A stretch of 64,000 nt of DNA from Rhodobacterales bacterium 32-67-9 (lineage in GTDB: Bacteria; Pseudomonadota; Alphaproteobacteria; Rhodobacterales; Rhodobacteraceae), in the NCBI GenBank assembly GCA_002280515.1, contig NCEA01000006.1, positions 1 through 64,000 on the forward strand, written 5' to 3'. Of the stretch, positions 8,447 through 16,284 are shown one piece after another (positions within the stretch are counted from its first letter, which is position 1; the number at the start of each line of letters is the position of its first letter). The notes under the pieces were generated by a model. That model was not told where the DNA came from, did not search any database, and saw nothing but the letters and a program-made list of their open reading frames with translations. Position numbers and translations under genes: made by a program.

Positions 8447-10636
8447 GAGGATCGACAGAAGGTTCGCGAAATCGTCAGTCCAGATCCGTTGTCCGTCGGA
8501 CCGAATCTCCTGCCAGCGCGGGTCTGCCGCCAGCCCGCCCAGCGCGGCCTCGCTCCGGGCCAGCATCACTACCCGCGACGCACTGTCGCCGGGGTCGATG
8601 TCGGGGCGGCCGGGATAATCCTCGATCCGCGCCACGAGGCCGAGCGCCTCGGCGCTCCGCGCCAGCGGCCGCTGGATCGCGTAATAGCGGTTCGAAATGT
8701 GGTAGAGCAGCACCCCGTCAGGCGCGAGCCGGTCGAGATAGAGTTGCATCGCCTCATGCGTCGTCAGATGCATCGGCACCGCGTCCGAGCCGTAGGCGTC
8801 GATGATGAGGATGTCGTATTTCACCCCCTCCTGCCCGGCCAGAACCATCCGGGCGTCACCGAGATGCGTCGGCGCGTCGCCGGCGCAGGCCGACATGAAG
8901 GTGAAATAGTCCGGATTGCGGGCAATGCGATCGACCACCGCATCAATCTCGTAGAACTGCCAGTCCTGGCCCTCGCTCCGGTAGCAGGCCAGCGATCCGA
9001 CGCCGAGCCCGACAATGCCGACACTCTTCGCAGCACGACCGATGTCGGAGGTCAGCACCCGCGCCATCGGCGCATTCGGGTGATAATACAAAAGCGGCTC
9101 TGGCCTTGCCTTGGCGAAATCGGCCTGCCGCTCGGCCCCGTGGATCGTGGTGCCGTTGGCGTAGGTGCGCATCCCCTTTTCTTCCGCCACCCGGTGCGTG
9201 CCGAAGAAGCTGCGGTCGCGGAAGATTTCGCCGGTCGGGATCAGGTAGGCGCCGCAGACCATCACGATGACTGCCCCCAACGCCGCCGCCGGCAACGTGC
9301 GCCGCAGCATGATCGCCACCAGCGCCGCAAGCCCGAACATCGTCAGTTTCAACGTCAGCCAGTCAGCGATGCCGAACACCTTGACTGCGAGTATCAGCGG
9401 CAACGCCGCAATCGGGCCCGCCGCCATGCCTTTGCCGGCCAGCCCCCGCGTCAGCCGCATCTCCTTGCTGAGGACGAGCATCGCCGCGAGAAGCGTCGTC
9501 ACCCCGCCTTCGGCCAGGCTGTCGAAAACCAGGGGCGCGACGATGGAATTGAACAGCCCGCCGAGCGCGCCCCCGACCGACATCACGAGATAGAAGAGCG
9601 TGAGGTGGCGCCCGTCGGGCCGCGCGTCGTAAAGTTTCGTATGGGCGAACATCGCCACGACGAAGAAGGCCGCGATCACACCCACGACGCCGAAAAGGTT
9701 CACATGAGCCCCCGCCATCCCGGTGAAGACCACCCCGAGCCAACCGAGCGCGGCCAGATACCCGAAGCGCAGGACCGCCGGAGAGACCAGCGGCCGCCGC
9801 GTGAAGGTCAGCACGAAGCTCAGGAGGTAAAGCGACAGCGGCACCACCCAGACCAGCGGGATCGCCCCGATGTCGGTGCTGATCTTCGTTGTCACCGCCA
9901 ACATCATCGACGAGGGAACGAAGGCGAGCAGCGTCCAGCGCCCGATCTGGCCAAGGCTGACCGGTCCTGCCGGAGCGTCGGTCCTGCGTGCCGTCCAGCC
10001 GCCCCCTCGTGCGGCGCTGATCCCGCTGGCCAGAAGAAAGGCGCCGAGCGCCACGAACCCCGCAGCCCAACCGGTCCCGATGCGGGTCGCGCCGAAGAGC
10101 GGCTCTGCCACCAGAGGAAACGCCAGAAGTGCCGTGAGCGAGCCGAGATTGCTAGCGCCGTAAAGGAAATAGGGGTCGTCGGCCGAGGGTCCGTCGCTGC
10201 GCGCGTACCAGAACTGGATCAGCGGCGCATTGGCCGAAAGGACCGCGAAGGGCACACCGACACCCAGCCCGAAAAGCGCCAGCGTCTGCCAGACGGCCGG
10301 CGTCGCGGCATCGTAGCGCCAGCCCTCGGGAATGGCGAGCGGCAGGAAGAAGAGCGCTGCGGCCCAGAGGGTCAGGTGAACTACGATCTGCGCCGGCACC
10401 GGAAGATAGCGGGTGATCAGGTGCGAATAGAGATAGCCGCCGATCAGAACGCTCTGAAAAAACAGCATCGCCGTGGTCCAGACCGCCGGCGCGCCGCCGA
10501 TCTGCGGCAGCACGATCTTCGCGAAGAGCGGCTGGACGAAGAAGAGAAGCGATGCGCTGAGAAAGATCGTGGCGGTAAAGATGACCGGGATCAAAACTCC
10601 CGATCCTGTCGCGGCCCTGCCTTCGGTCGGGTACAT
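8441..10636 (-). CDS. Membrane protein fused to a spermidine-synthase-like methyltransferase-fold domain
   Basis: 731 residues from the ATG at 10636; a longer frame to 10753 lacks membrane or family character. The N-terminal part (about 1-470) holds a dozen or more hydrophobic segments, beginning with one at about residues 12-32 that ends in a LLFFVQPLFAKIVLP motif common to this family. The C-terminal 230 residues are a Rossmann-type aminopropyltransferase-like domain with GLGVGSLACY (cofactor loop), an acidic FYEID strand end, and IIDAYGSDAVPMHL in place of the usual DAFSSDAIP-type catalytic block. Proteins of this layout are annotated as fused MFS/spermidine synthase; whether they make polyamines is unknown. 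It is a single gene ending at a hairpin. The fold assignment is secure, the substrate is not. Confidence 0.8.
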   Translation of the reverse strand: MYPTEGRAATGSGVLIPVIFTATIFLSASLLFFVQPLFAKIVLPQIGGAPAVWTTAMLFFQSVLIGGYLYSHLITRYLPVPAQIVVHLTLWAAALFFLPLAIPEGWRYDAATPAVWQTLALFGLGVGVPFAVLSANAPLIQFWYARSDGPSADDPYFLYGASNLGSLTALLAFPLVAEPLFGATRIGTGWAAGFVALGAFLLASGISAARGGGWTARRTDAPAGPVSLGQIGRWTLLAFVPSSMMLAVTTKISTDIGAIPLVWVVPLSLYLLSFVLTFTRRPLVSPAVLRFGYLAALGWLGVVFTGMAGAHVNLFGVVGVIAAFFVVAMFAHTKLYDARPDGRHLTLFYLVMSVGGALGGLFNSIVAPLVFDSLAEGGVTTLLAAMLVLSKEMRLTRGLAGKGMAAGPIAALPLILAVKVFGIADWLTLKLTMFGLAALVAIMLRRTLPAAALGAVIVMVCGAYLIPTGEIFRDRSFFGTHRVAEEKGMRTYANGTTIHGAERQADFAKARPEPLLYYHPNAPMARVLTSDIGRAAKSVGIVGLGVGSLACYRSEGQDWQFYEIDAVVDRIARNPDYFTFMSACAGDAPTHLGDARMVLAGQEGVKYDILIIDAYGSDAVPMHLTTHEAMQLYLDRLAPDGVLLYHISNRYYAIQRPLARSAEALGLVARIEDYPGRPDIDPGDSASRVVMLARSEAALGGLAADPRWQEIRSDGQRIWTDDFANLLSILE

Positions 10637-10830
10637 GGGTCTGCCCTGTTTTTGTGCCAGGGTCTTTTTAACGTTGAATCGTGCTGAGATTGTGGCGGTA
10701 CGAGACGGCCGAGCGCGCCGGCCGGCCGCCGGACGTGCGACGGGCCCGTTCAACCACGCTGCGCAGAAGGAGTTTCCGAATTACAGGTGCCGCATCCAGT
10801 TCTGGATCGAGGGCGACGCCCGGTTGCCGG

Positions 10831-11805
10831 CTACACTGTCTGTTCGACGAAGTGATCCGGATTTGCCGCGCGGATCATCCGGGTGGCAACCGGCGACAGC
10901 GTTGCCCAGGGGCCATCGACCAGCCGGCGGAAGACGCGGACAAGCCTTTCGGCGGCCTCTTCGGCAAGGTCCGGCGCCTCCTCCTTGCGGTTGAGAAGGA
11001 AGAAGGCCCGCACCTGGTCGTCGCGGCAAAGGTGAATGTCGATATCGCGCGCCGCGCCCGGCGACTGGAAGAGGCAGAAGGCCGATGTCACCGCCCAGCC
11101 ATACCCGGCCTGGACGAACCGCAAGAGGCTCTGGGTCGAATCGAAACTGAAGCGCGGGCGCGCTTCGGCACCGAGCGCCTCGGCGATCTCGGCCGTCACC
11201 GCGCCGAACTTCGAATTCCGCCCGTAGGCGACCAGAGGATCGCGCGCGGCGAACTCCGACGGCGCCAGTCCGTGCGCGCGTTTCGGGCTGACGATGACGA
11301 AGGGATCCCGGAAGAGCGGCCTGCACTCTGCCCGCGTGGCCGGATCGAAGGGCGGGCTGTCGACCGCAAGATCGAACTGCCGCATGCGGAATGCCTCCTC
11401 GATCCAGGGCGAGATGCCGGAACGGAGCTCCACCGTCCGGGCGAGGGGGCCCGAAGCGGAAATGAACTCCGCCCCGAGGATGCAGGACAGACTGTCCGGC
11501 ATCACCATGCGCAGGACCTCACGCTGCCCGCCGTCGCTTGCCCGAACATGGTCCAGAAGCGCCTCGACCCCTTCGAGCGCGGCGGGTAGACCCCGGGCAA
11601 GCATCTCTCCCGCCGGGGTCAACCGAAGCGGCCGCGACCCGCGGTGAACCAGACGCTGACCGAGTTGAGCCTCGAGCCGTTGAAGCTGCTGTGATACCGT
11701 AGGTTGCGACAGCCCGAGCGAAACGCCCGCCGACGATAGGCTGGACTGTTCCGCGATCGCGAGGAAACTGCGCAGGAGCGCCATGTCGGGCGGCGTCGGC
11801 TTCAT
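10831..11805 (-). CDS. LysR-family transcriptional regulator
   Basis: 324 residues; the ATG at 11805 follows GGGAGG with 7-base spacing, and the frame further upstream is antisense to the next gene. Residues 8-65 are the winged helix-turn-helix (LLRSFLAIAEQSSLSSAG... LGLSQPTVSQQLQRLE); the rest is a LysR substrate-binding domain. It is divergent from the dimethylglycine dehydrogenase-like gene, with 114 bp between the two starts. LysR proteins commonly control the divergent gene, so regulation of that flavoprotein in response to a methylated amine is the natural inference. The ligand cannot be read from the sequence. Confidence 0.9.
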   Translation of the reverse strand: MKPTPPDMALLRSFLAIAEQSSLSSAGVSLGLSQPTVSQQLQRLEAQLGQRLVHRGSRPLRLTPAGEMLARGLPAALEGVEALLDHVRASDGGQREVLRMVMPDSLSCILGAEFISASGPLARTVELRSGISPWIEEAFRMRQFDLAVDSPPFDPATRAECRPLFRDPFVIVSPKRAHGLAPSEFAARDPLVAYGRNSKFGAVTAEIAEALGAEARPRFSFDSTQSLLRFVQAGYGWAVTSAFCLFQSPGAARDIDIHLCRDDQVRAFFLLNRKEEAPDLAEEAAERLVRVFRRLVDGPWATLSPVATRMIRAANPDHFVEQTV

Positions 11806-11919
11806 TCCATTGCCTCCCGTTATGCCCTTCATTGATATTTGCAATAGTATAGAACCCTCTGGATTGCGGCGTAAAGCCGTCTGATACCGGTCCACAGTCT
11901 CGGGTTGCGGGAGGTGACG

Positions 11920-14340
11920 ATGAAGACGCATGCGCAGGCAGTGGTGATCGGCGGCGGGCTGGTGGGATGTTCGATCCTCTACCACCTCGCCAAGCTCGGC
12001 TGGACCGACGTCGTGCTCCTCGAGCGGGACGAGCTGACCTCGGGATCCACCTGGCACGCGGCCGCGAACATTCACGGCCTGCACGACAACAACAACATCT
12101 CCAAGATCCAGTATTACACGATGAAGCTCTACAAGGAGCTTGAAGCCGAGACCGGGCAGGGCTGCGGCGTGTTCCAGCCCGGATCGCTCTACCTCGCGCA
12201 GACCGAGGCGCGCGAGCATCAGTTGCGCCTGCAGGAGGCCAAGGCCCGCTATTTCAAGGCGGATTTCCACAACATCAGCCGGGACGAGGCGGAGCGGCTG
12301 CATCCGCTGGTCGATTTTGACGGCATCCGCTGCATCATGTACGAACCTGACGGCGGCAACGTCGATCCTTCGGGCGTGACCCAGGCCTATGCCGCCGGTG
12401 CGCGCAAGCTCGGCGCCGAGATTCACCGCTTCACCCCCGTCACTGCGACGATCCCGCAACCCGATGGAAGCTGGATCGTCGAGACCCCCAAGGGCAACAT
12501 CGACACCCAGTGGGTGGTGAACGCCGCCGGGCTCTGGGGCCGCGAAGTGGCGCGCATGGCCGGCATCGACCTGCCGCTGCAACCGACCGAGCACCAGTAT
12601 TTCGTCACCGAGACGATCCCGGAGATCGCCGCCTTGGGCCGGCGGCTGCCTTCGGTCGCCGACCGCGACGGAGAATATTACCTCCGCCAGGAGGGCAATG
12701 GCCTCTTGGTCGGCGCCTACGAGAAGGACATGCGCTTCTGGGCCGAGGATGGAACGCCGCAGGGCTTCGGGCACGAGCTTTTCGCCGATGACCTCGGGCG
12801 GATCGAAGAGAACATGATGCGCGCCATCGCACGGGTTCCGGCGGTCGGGGCGGCGGGCATCAAGCGGGTGATCAACGGCCCGATGATCTGGTCACCCGAC
12901 AGCGCCGCGCTTTACGGGCCGGTGCCGGAGCTTCGGAACTACTTCTGCTGCACCGGCATCATCCCCGGCTTCTCCCAATCCGGCGGCCTCGGCCTGATGA
13001 GCGCGCAGTGGATCGTCGAGGGCGAGCCGCAGTACGACATGTTCGCCTGGGACCTCGCCCGCTTCGGCGACTGGGCCGACAAGGCCTTTACCAAGGCGCG
13101 GGTGCGGGACCAGTACGCCAACCGCTTCAAGATCCACTTTCCCTATGAGGAACGCGCCGCCGGCCGGCCCGTGCGCACCCGACCCGCCTACGCCATGCAG
13201 AAGGACATGGGCGCGGTCTTCGGCCTCAACTACGGCTGGGAACACCCCTTGTGGTTTGCGCCGGACGGCGTGGAGCCGGAGGAAAGCTATGGGTTTACCC
13301 GCCAGCCCTGGTTCGACCATGTCGGCGCCGAGGTCATGGCGTTGCGCAACGGCGTCGGAGTGATCGACATCTCGAACTTCGCGAAGTACGAGGTCCGGGG
13401 GGCGGGGGCGGGCGACTGGCTCGACCGGATCATCGCCAACCGTGTGCCGTCGGAAGCGGGCCGGTCCTGCCTGACACCGCTCATCGGGAAGCGTGGCGGC
13501 ATCGCCGGTGATTTCACGGTGACCAAGCTTGGTGTCGATCACTTCTTCATGGTCGGCTCCGGCATGGCCGAGCGTTATCACCTGCGCTACTTCAACGAGG
13601 TTCCCCGCCCGGCGACGGTGTCGTTCCGGAGCCTCACCGTCGACCTCTGCGGCTTCAACGTGGCGGGCCCGAAGGCGCGCGCGCTCTTGTCCCGGCTGAC
13701 GCAGGAAGACCTGTCGACCGCCTCCTTCCCGTTCATGCGGTCGCGCCCGATCGTCATCGCCGGCGTCGCGGCAACCGCCATCCGCGTCTCGTTCACCGGC
13801 GACCTCGGCTGGGAACTCTACGTGGCGGAAGCCGATCAGGCGAAGCTTTATGCCGCCCTTCTGGAGTCCGGCCGCGATCTTGGCGTTCGCCCGGTCGGCA
13901 GTCGCGCGCTCCTGTCGCTGCGGTTGGAGAAGGGATACGGGTCGTGGGGCCGCGAATACAGTCCCGAATACTGGCCGCAGGAAGTGGGCCTCGACCGGCT
14001 GATCAAGATGGACAAACCGGACTTCCTCGGCAAGGCCGCCTATGCCGCACTGGCCGGGAGCCCACCGCGCGAACGGCTCGTGATGATCGAGGTCGATGCC
14101 GATATCGCCGACGCCTCGGGCGGCGAGCCGATCTTCCTGCCCGACGGCTCGCCGGTGGGGCGCGTCAGTTCGGGGGCCTACGGCTTTTCGGTCGGCAAGT
14201 CGCTGGCGCTTGGCTTCATCAAGACGCCGAGTGCAATTGCGGGAACCGAAGTGTCGGTGGCAATTTTGGGCCGCCCGCATCGCGGGGTCATCCTTGCCGA
14301 ACCGGCATTCGACCCGGCGGGCGAAAGACTGCGCGCCTGA
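11920..14340 (+). CDS. Dimethylglycine/sarcosine dehydrogenase-like FAD oxidoreductase with GcvT domain
   Basis: 806 residues; GGGAGGTG precedes the ATG at 11920. The N-terminal 400 residues are a D-amino-acid-oxidase-type FAD domain with the dinucleotide motif GGGLVGCS and GSTWHAAANIHGLH, where His is the usual site for covalent flavin in this family. A connecting FAO domain follows, then GcvT N- and C-terminal tetrahydrofolate-binding domains (about 430-800; for example RALLSLRLEKGYGSWGREY). Enzymes of this plan demethylate dimethylglycine, sarcosine or related N-methyl compounds, passing the methyl carbon to tetrahydrofolate. No signal peptide; cytoplasmic. It is alone in its transcription unit and divergent from a LysR gene, its likely regulator. 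The exact substrate is not settled by sequence. Confidence 0.85.
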   Translation: MKTHAQAVVIGGGLVGCSILYHLAKLGWTDVVLLERDELTSGSTWHAAANIHGLHDNNNISKIQYYTMKLYKELEAETGQGCGVFQPGSLYLAQTEAREHQLRLQEAKARYFKADFHNISRDEAERLHPLVDFDGIRCIMYEPDGGNVDPSGVTQAYAAGARKLGAEIHRFTPVTATIPQPDGSWIVETPKGNIDTQWVVNAAGLWGREVARMAGIDLPLQPTEHQYFVTETIPEIAALGRRLPSVADRDGEYYLRQEGNGLLVGAYEKDMRFWAEDGTPQGFGHELFADDLGRIEENMMRAIARVPAVGAAGIKRVINGPMIWSPDSAALYGPVPELRNYFCCTGIIPGFSQSGGLGLMSAQWIVEGEPQYDMFAWDLARFGDWADKAFTKARVRDQYANRFKIHFPYEERAAGRPVRTRPAYAMQKDMGAVFGLNYGWEHPLWFAPDGVEPEESYGFTRQPWFDHVGAEVMALRNGVGVIDISNFAKYEVRGAGAGDWLDRIIANRVPSEAGRSCLTPLIGKRGGIAGDFTVTKLGVDHFFMVGSGMAERYHLRYFNEVPRPATVSFRSLTVDLCGFNVAGPKARALLSRLTQEDLSTASFPFMRSRPIVIAGVAATAIRVSFTGDLGWELYVAEADQAKLYAALLESGRDLGVRPVGSRALLSLRLEKGYGSWGREYSPEYWPQEVGLDRLIKMDKPDFLGKAAYAALAGSPPRERLVMIEVDADIADASGGEPIFLPDGSPVGRVSSGAYGFSVGKSLALGFIKTPSAIAGTEVSVAILGRPHRGVILAEPAFDPAGERLRA

Positions 14341-14368
14341 GGGGCGCAAGCCGTCGCCCGAGGGATAG

Positions 14369-14809
14369 CTACCAGCGCGTCAGCGCCGTCTCGTCCGCGT
14401 CCTTCGCGGCGACCCATGCGGCGCCGTCCGGCCCGTATTCCTTCTTCCAGAAGGGCGCGCGCGACTTGAGGTAGTCCATCAGGAAATCCGCCGCCGCGAA
14501 GGCGGCCGCCCGATGCCGTGCCGCCGTCGCGACCATCATGATCGCGTCGCCCGGAGCCAGTGTTCCATGACGGTGGATCACCAGGACATCGGCAAGCGCC
14601 CAGCGATCCGCCGCCTCTTTCGCAATTGCGGCGATCGCCTTTTCGGTCATGCCGGGATAGTGCTCGATCTCCATCCGCGCGAGTTTTCCGCTGTCGTCAC
14701 GGACCACGCCGAGGAAGGTCACGACGGCGCCGACATCGCGCCCGCCCTGCCCGAAGCCCGCGCATTCCGCGCCATAGTCGAAAGGCCCGGTCTGGACGCG
14801 CACCCGCAT
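14369..14809 (-). CDS. moaE: Molybdopterin synthase catalytic subunit MoaE
   Basis: 146 residues, the usual size. MoaE transfers sulfur from the MoaD thiocarboxylate to precursor Z to make molybdopterin. Family signatures are VVTFLGVVRD near residue 30, EIEHYPGMTEK at about 46-57, VLVIHRHGTLAPGD, and the catalytic lysine block FWKKEYG near the C terminus. It starts 3 bp after the moaD stop, so the two subunits of the synthase are expressed together from the pgsA-moaD-moaE unit. No anomaly seen. Confidence 0.95.
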   Translation of the reverse strand: MRVRVQTGPFDYGAECAGFGQGGRDVGAVVTFLGVVRDDSGKLARMEIEHYPGMTEKAIAAIAKEAADRWALADVLVIHRHGTLAPGDAIMMVATAARHRAAAFAAADFLMDYLKSRAPFWKKEYGPDGAAWVAAKDADETALTRW

Positions 14810-14812
14810 GGC

Positions 14813-15061
14813 TCAGCCCCCGGTCATCGGCGGGAAGAAGGCAACCTCGCGCACGCCGAGAAGCGGCGCGGAGAAGTCCGACAGCTCCTGATCGAGCGCC
14901 ACCCGCAACGCCGAGACATCGGCGAAGGCGGCGGCATATCTCTCTTCCCGCGCCTTCAACTCCTCCACGAGGTCGGCAACGGTCGCCGCCCCGGTCTCCA
15001 ACCGCTCGCGCGGGAGGCCGATGCGTTCGCGGACCCAGGCGAAATAGAGAACGTCGATCAT
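14813..15061 (-). CDS. moaD: Molybdopterin synthase sulfur carrier subunit MoaD
   Basis: 82 residues from the ATG at 15061, which overlaps the pgsA stop as ATGA. It is a ubiquitin-like beta-grasp protein beginning MIDVLYFAWVRE and ending in the obligatory Gly-Gly (PPMTGG), which is adenylated and thiocarboxylated before sulfur donation. It pairs with MoaE immediately downstream. A longer reading to 15106 lies inside pgsA and is not supported. Confidence 0.95.
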   Translation of the reverse strand: MIDVLYFAWVRERIGLPRERLETGAATVADLVEELKAREERYAAAFADVSALRVALDQELSDFSAPLLGVREVAFFPPMTGG

Positions 15062-15780
15062 TTGTCGTCCTTCAGGAACGGCAATGCCTTGCGGAAATAA
15101 TCCCATCCCGTCAGGAAGGTGAGGACTGCGGCGACCCAGATCAAGCCGAGGCCGACGAAAGTGGCGTAGGACGAACAGCCCCGCACGCCGCAGGACCTGA
15201 GCGGATCGGCAAGGCCGGCATTGACGAGTTCAGCGTATTCGTCGGCCGTCAGCCCGCGCCGGGCGATGCCTTCGACATGTTCGAGTCCGGTCCCGAGGAA
15301 CAGGACCGCGATGGCCACCATCTGCGCCGTCGTCTTCCACTTGGCGAGTTTCGTGACCTTGAGAAGCCCGGCCTTCGTGCCGAGGAATTCCCGCAGACCG
15401 GACACGAAGACTTCGCGGAAGAGGATCACGGTGGCGGGCAGGATCAGCCAGGGATTCATCCCCGAATACCCCGTGATGACCATGATCGCGATCACCACCA
15501 TCGCCTTGTCGGCAATCGGGTCGAGCATCGCACCGAATTTCGATTCCTGTTTCCACATGATCTTATCGGCGATAGGATCAAGGAAGACGCCCAGTTTCGA
15601 GACTGTTCCCTGCGCCCGCGCGAGGTAGCCATCGAAATAGTCCGTGACCGCCGCAGAGATAAAGAGCGCCAAGGCGAACCAGTCGGCCCAGGGTCGGTGG
15701 AAATACAGGAACATGACCGCCACGCCGGGGGCGGCGAGAAGGCGAAGTACGGTCAGGATATTCGGGATCGTCCATCTCAT
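15058..15780 (-). CDS. pgsA: CDP-diacylglycerol-glycerol-3-phosphate 3-phosphatidyltransferase, with duplicated metal-binding motif
   Basis: 240 residues with several transmembrane segments (for example 18-30, 35-47, 93-107, 208-226). It makes phosphatidylglycerophosphate, the precursor of phosphatidylglycerol and cardiolipin, at the inner membrane. The CDP-alcohol phosphotransferase motif D-x2-DG-x2-AR-x8-G-x3-D-x3-D is complete at 47-72 (D47, D50, G51, A54, R55, G64, D68, D72). Oddly, its second half is repeated straight afterwards: WKQESKFGAMLDPIADK at 76-92 again gives G83, D87 and D91. The usual family has one copy, so about 20 residues (56-75) look inserted. The two LDPIADK copies use different codons, so the repeat is not a recent slip. 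It heads pgsA-moaD-moaE. Confidence 0.92.
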   Translation of the reverse strand: MRWTIPNILTVLRLLAAPGVAVMFLYFHRPWADWFALALFISAAVTDYFDGYLARAQGTVSKLGVFLDPIADKIMWKQESKFGAMLDPIADKAMVVIAIMVITGYSGMNPWLILPATVILFREVFVSGLREFLGTKAGLLKVTKLAKWKTTAQMVAIAVLFLGTGLEHVEGIARRGLTADEYAELVNAGLADPLRSCGVRGCSSYATFVGLGLIWVAAVLTFLTGWDYFRKALPFLKDDK

Positions 15781-16027
15781 GTAGAAAGGAGTAGCGGATG
15801 GCCAAGGGAGGTGGAAGGGGGGTCGTCACTTCAACCGGAAGCGGAGAGAGAGGGCGGGGGTCTGTACGGAATACCACCTATCCGTTTGAAATAATTTCAC
15901 ATCCAACGCCCCTCCAACCGAATTTCGCCCCTTCCGACCTCCGGCGCCACCATAGCCTTGCCCGGAGAGAGTAGGCGCATAGGCGCCTGCGACGGCAGGC
16001 CTGGTCGGGCAATGGGCGACGGGTTCT
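15781..16027. other. Intergenic segment upstream of pgsA, nothing recognised
   Basis: Between the pgsA start and the transposase remnant there are about 250 bases with purine-rich sequence near 15785-15860 and a short palindrome GAAATAATTTC near 15890. I find no protein or RNA gene; it presumably holds the pgsA promoter. Confidence 0.5.
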
Positions 16028-16206
16028 GCAACAACGTCGATCATACCGATCCGCAGGAACGGGCGTCCGTGGAAAGAGGACTTCCCGGCAGCACGCGCCC
16101 GAAACGAAACCCTGCGAGCCACCCGGCACTATGGAAGGGCGTTCCGGAAGCGGTGGACCGGATACCATGCCCGAGGCCGGATCGAGGCGAAGGTCCGCTG
16201 CCTCAC
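16028..16206 (+). pseudogene. Remnant of an IS5-type (DDE) transposase C-terminal region
   Basis: Reading from ACA at 16031 in frame gives TTSIIPIRRNGRPWKEDF, then ARARNETLRATRHYGRA and KRWTGYHARGRIEAKVRCL, which I recognise as the C-terminal third of IS5/IS4-superfamily transposases. The Y-(2)-R-(3)-E part of the YREK signature is intact (YHARGRIE), but the sequence stops resembling a transposase just before the K (Thr there), and there is no N-terminal catalytic half. It is therefore dead. It lies in an otherwise empty 504-bp gap between uvrC and pgsA, genes that are often adjacent in related bacteria, so an old insertion and decay is likely. Terminal inverted repeats were not identified. 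Confidence 0.7.
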
Positions 16207-16284
16207 GAGGGAGATACGCAACAACGCCAAAAGACAGCAAATCATCCGTGCAAATTGGTTCCGGCGCTGCCGGACGCCCCTTCC

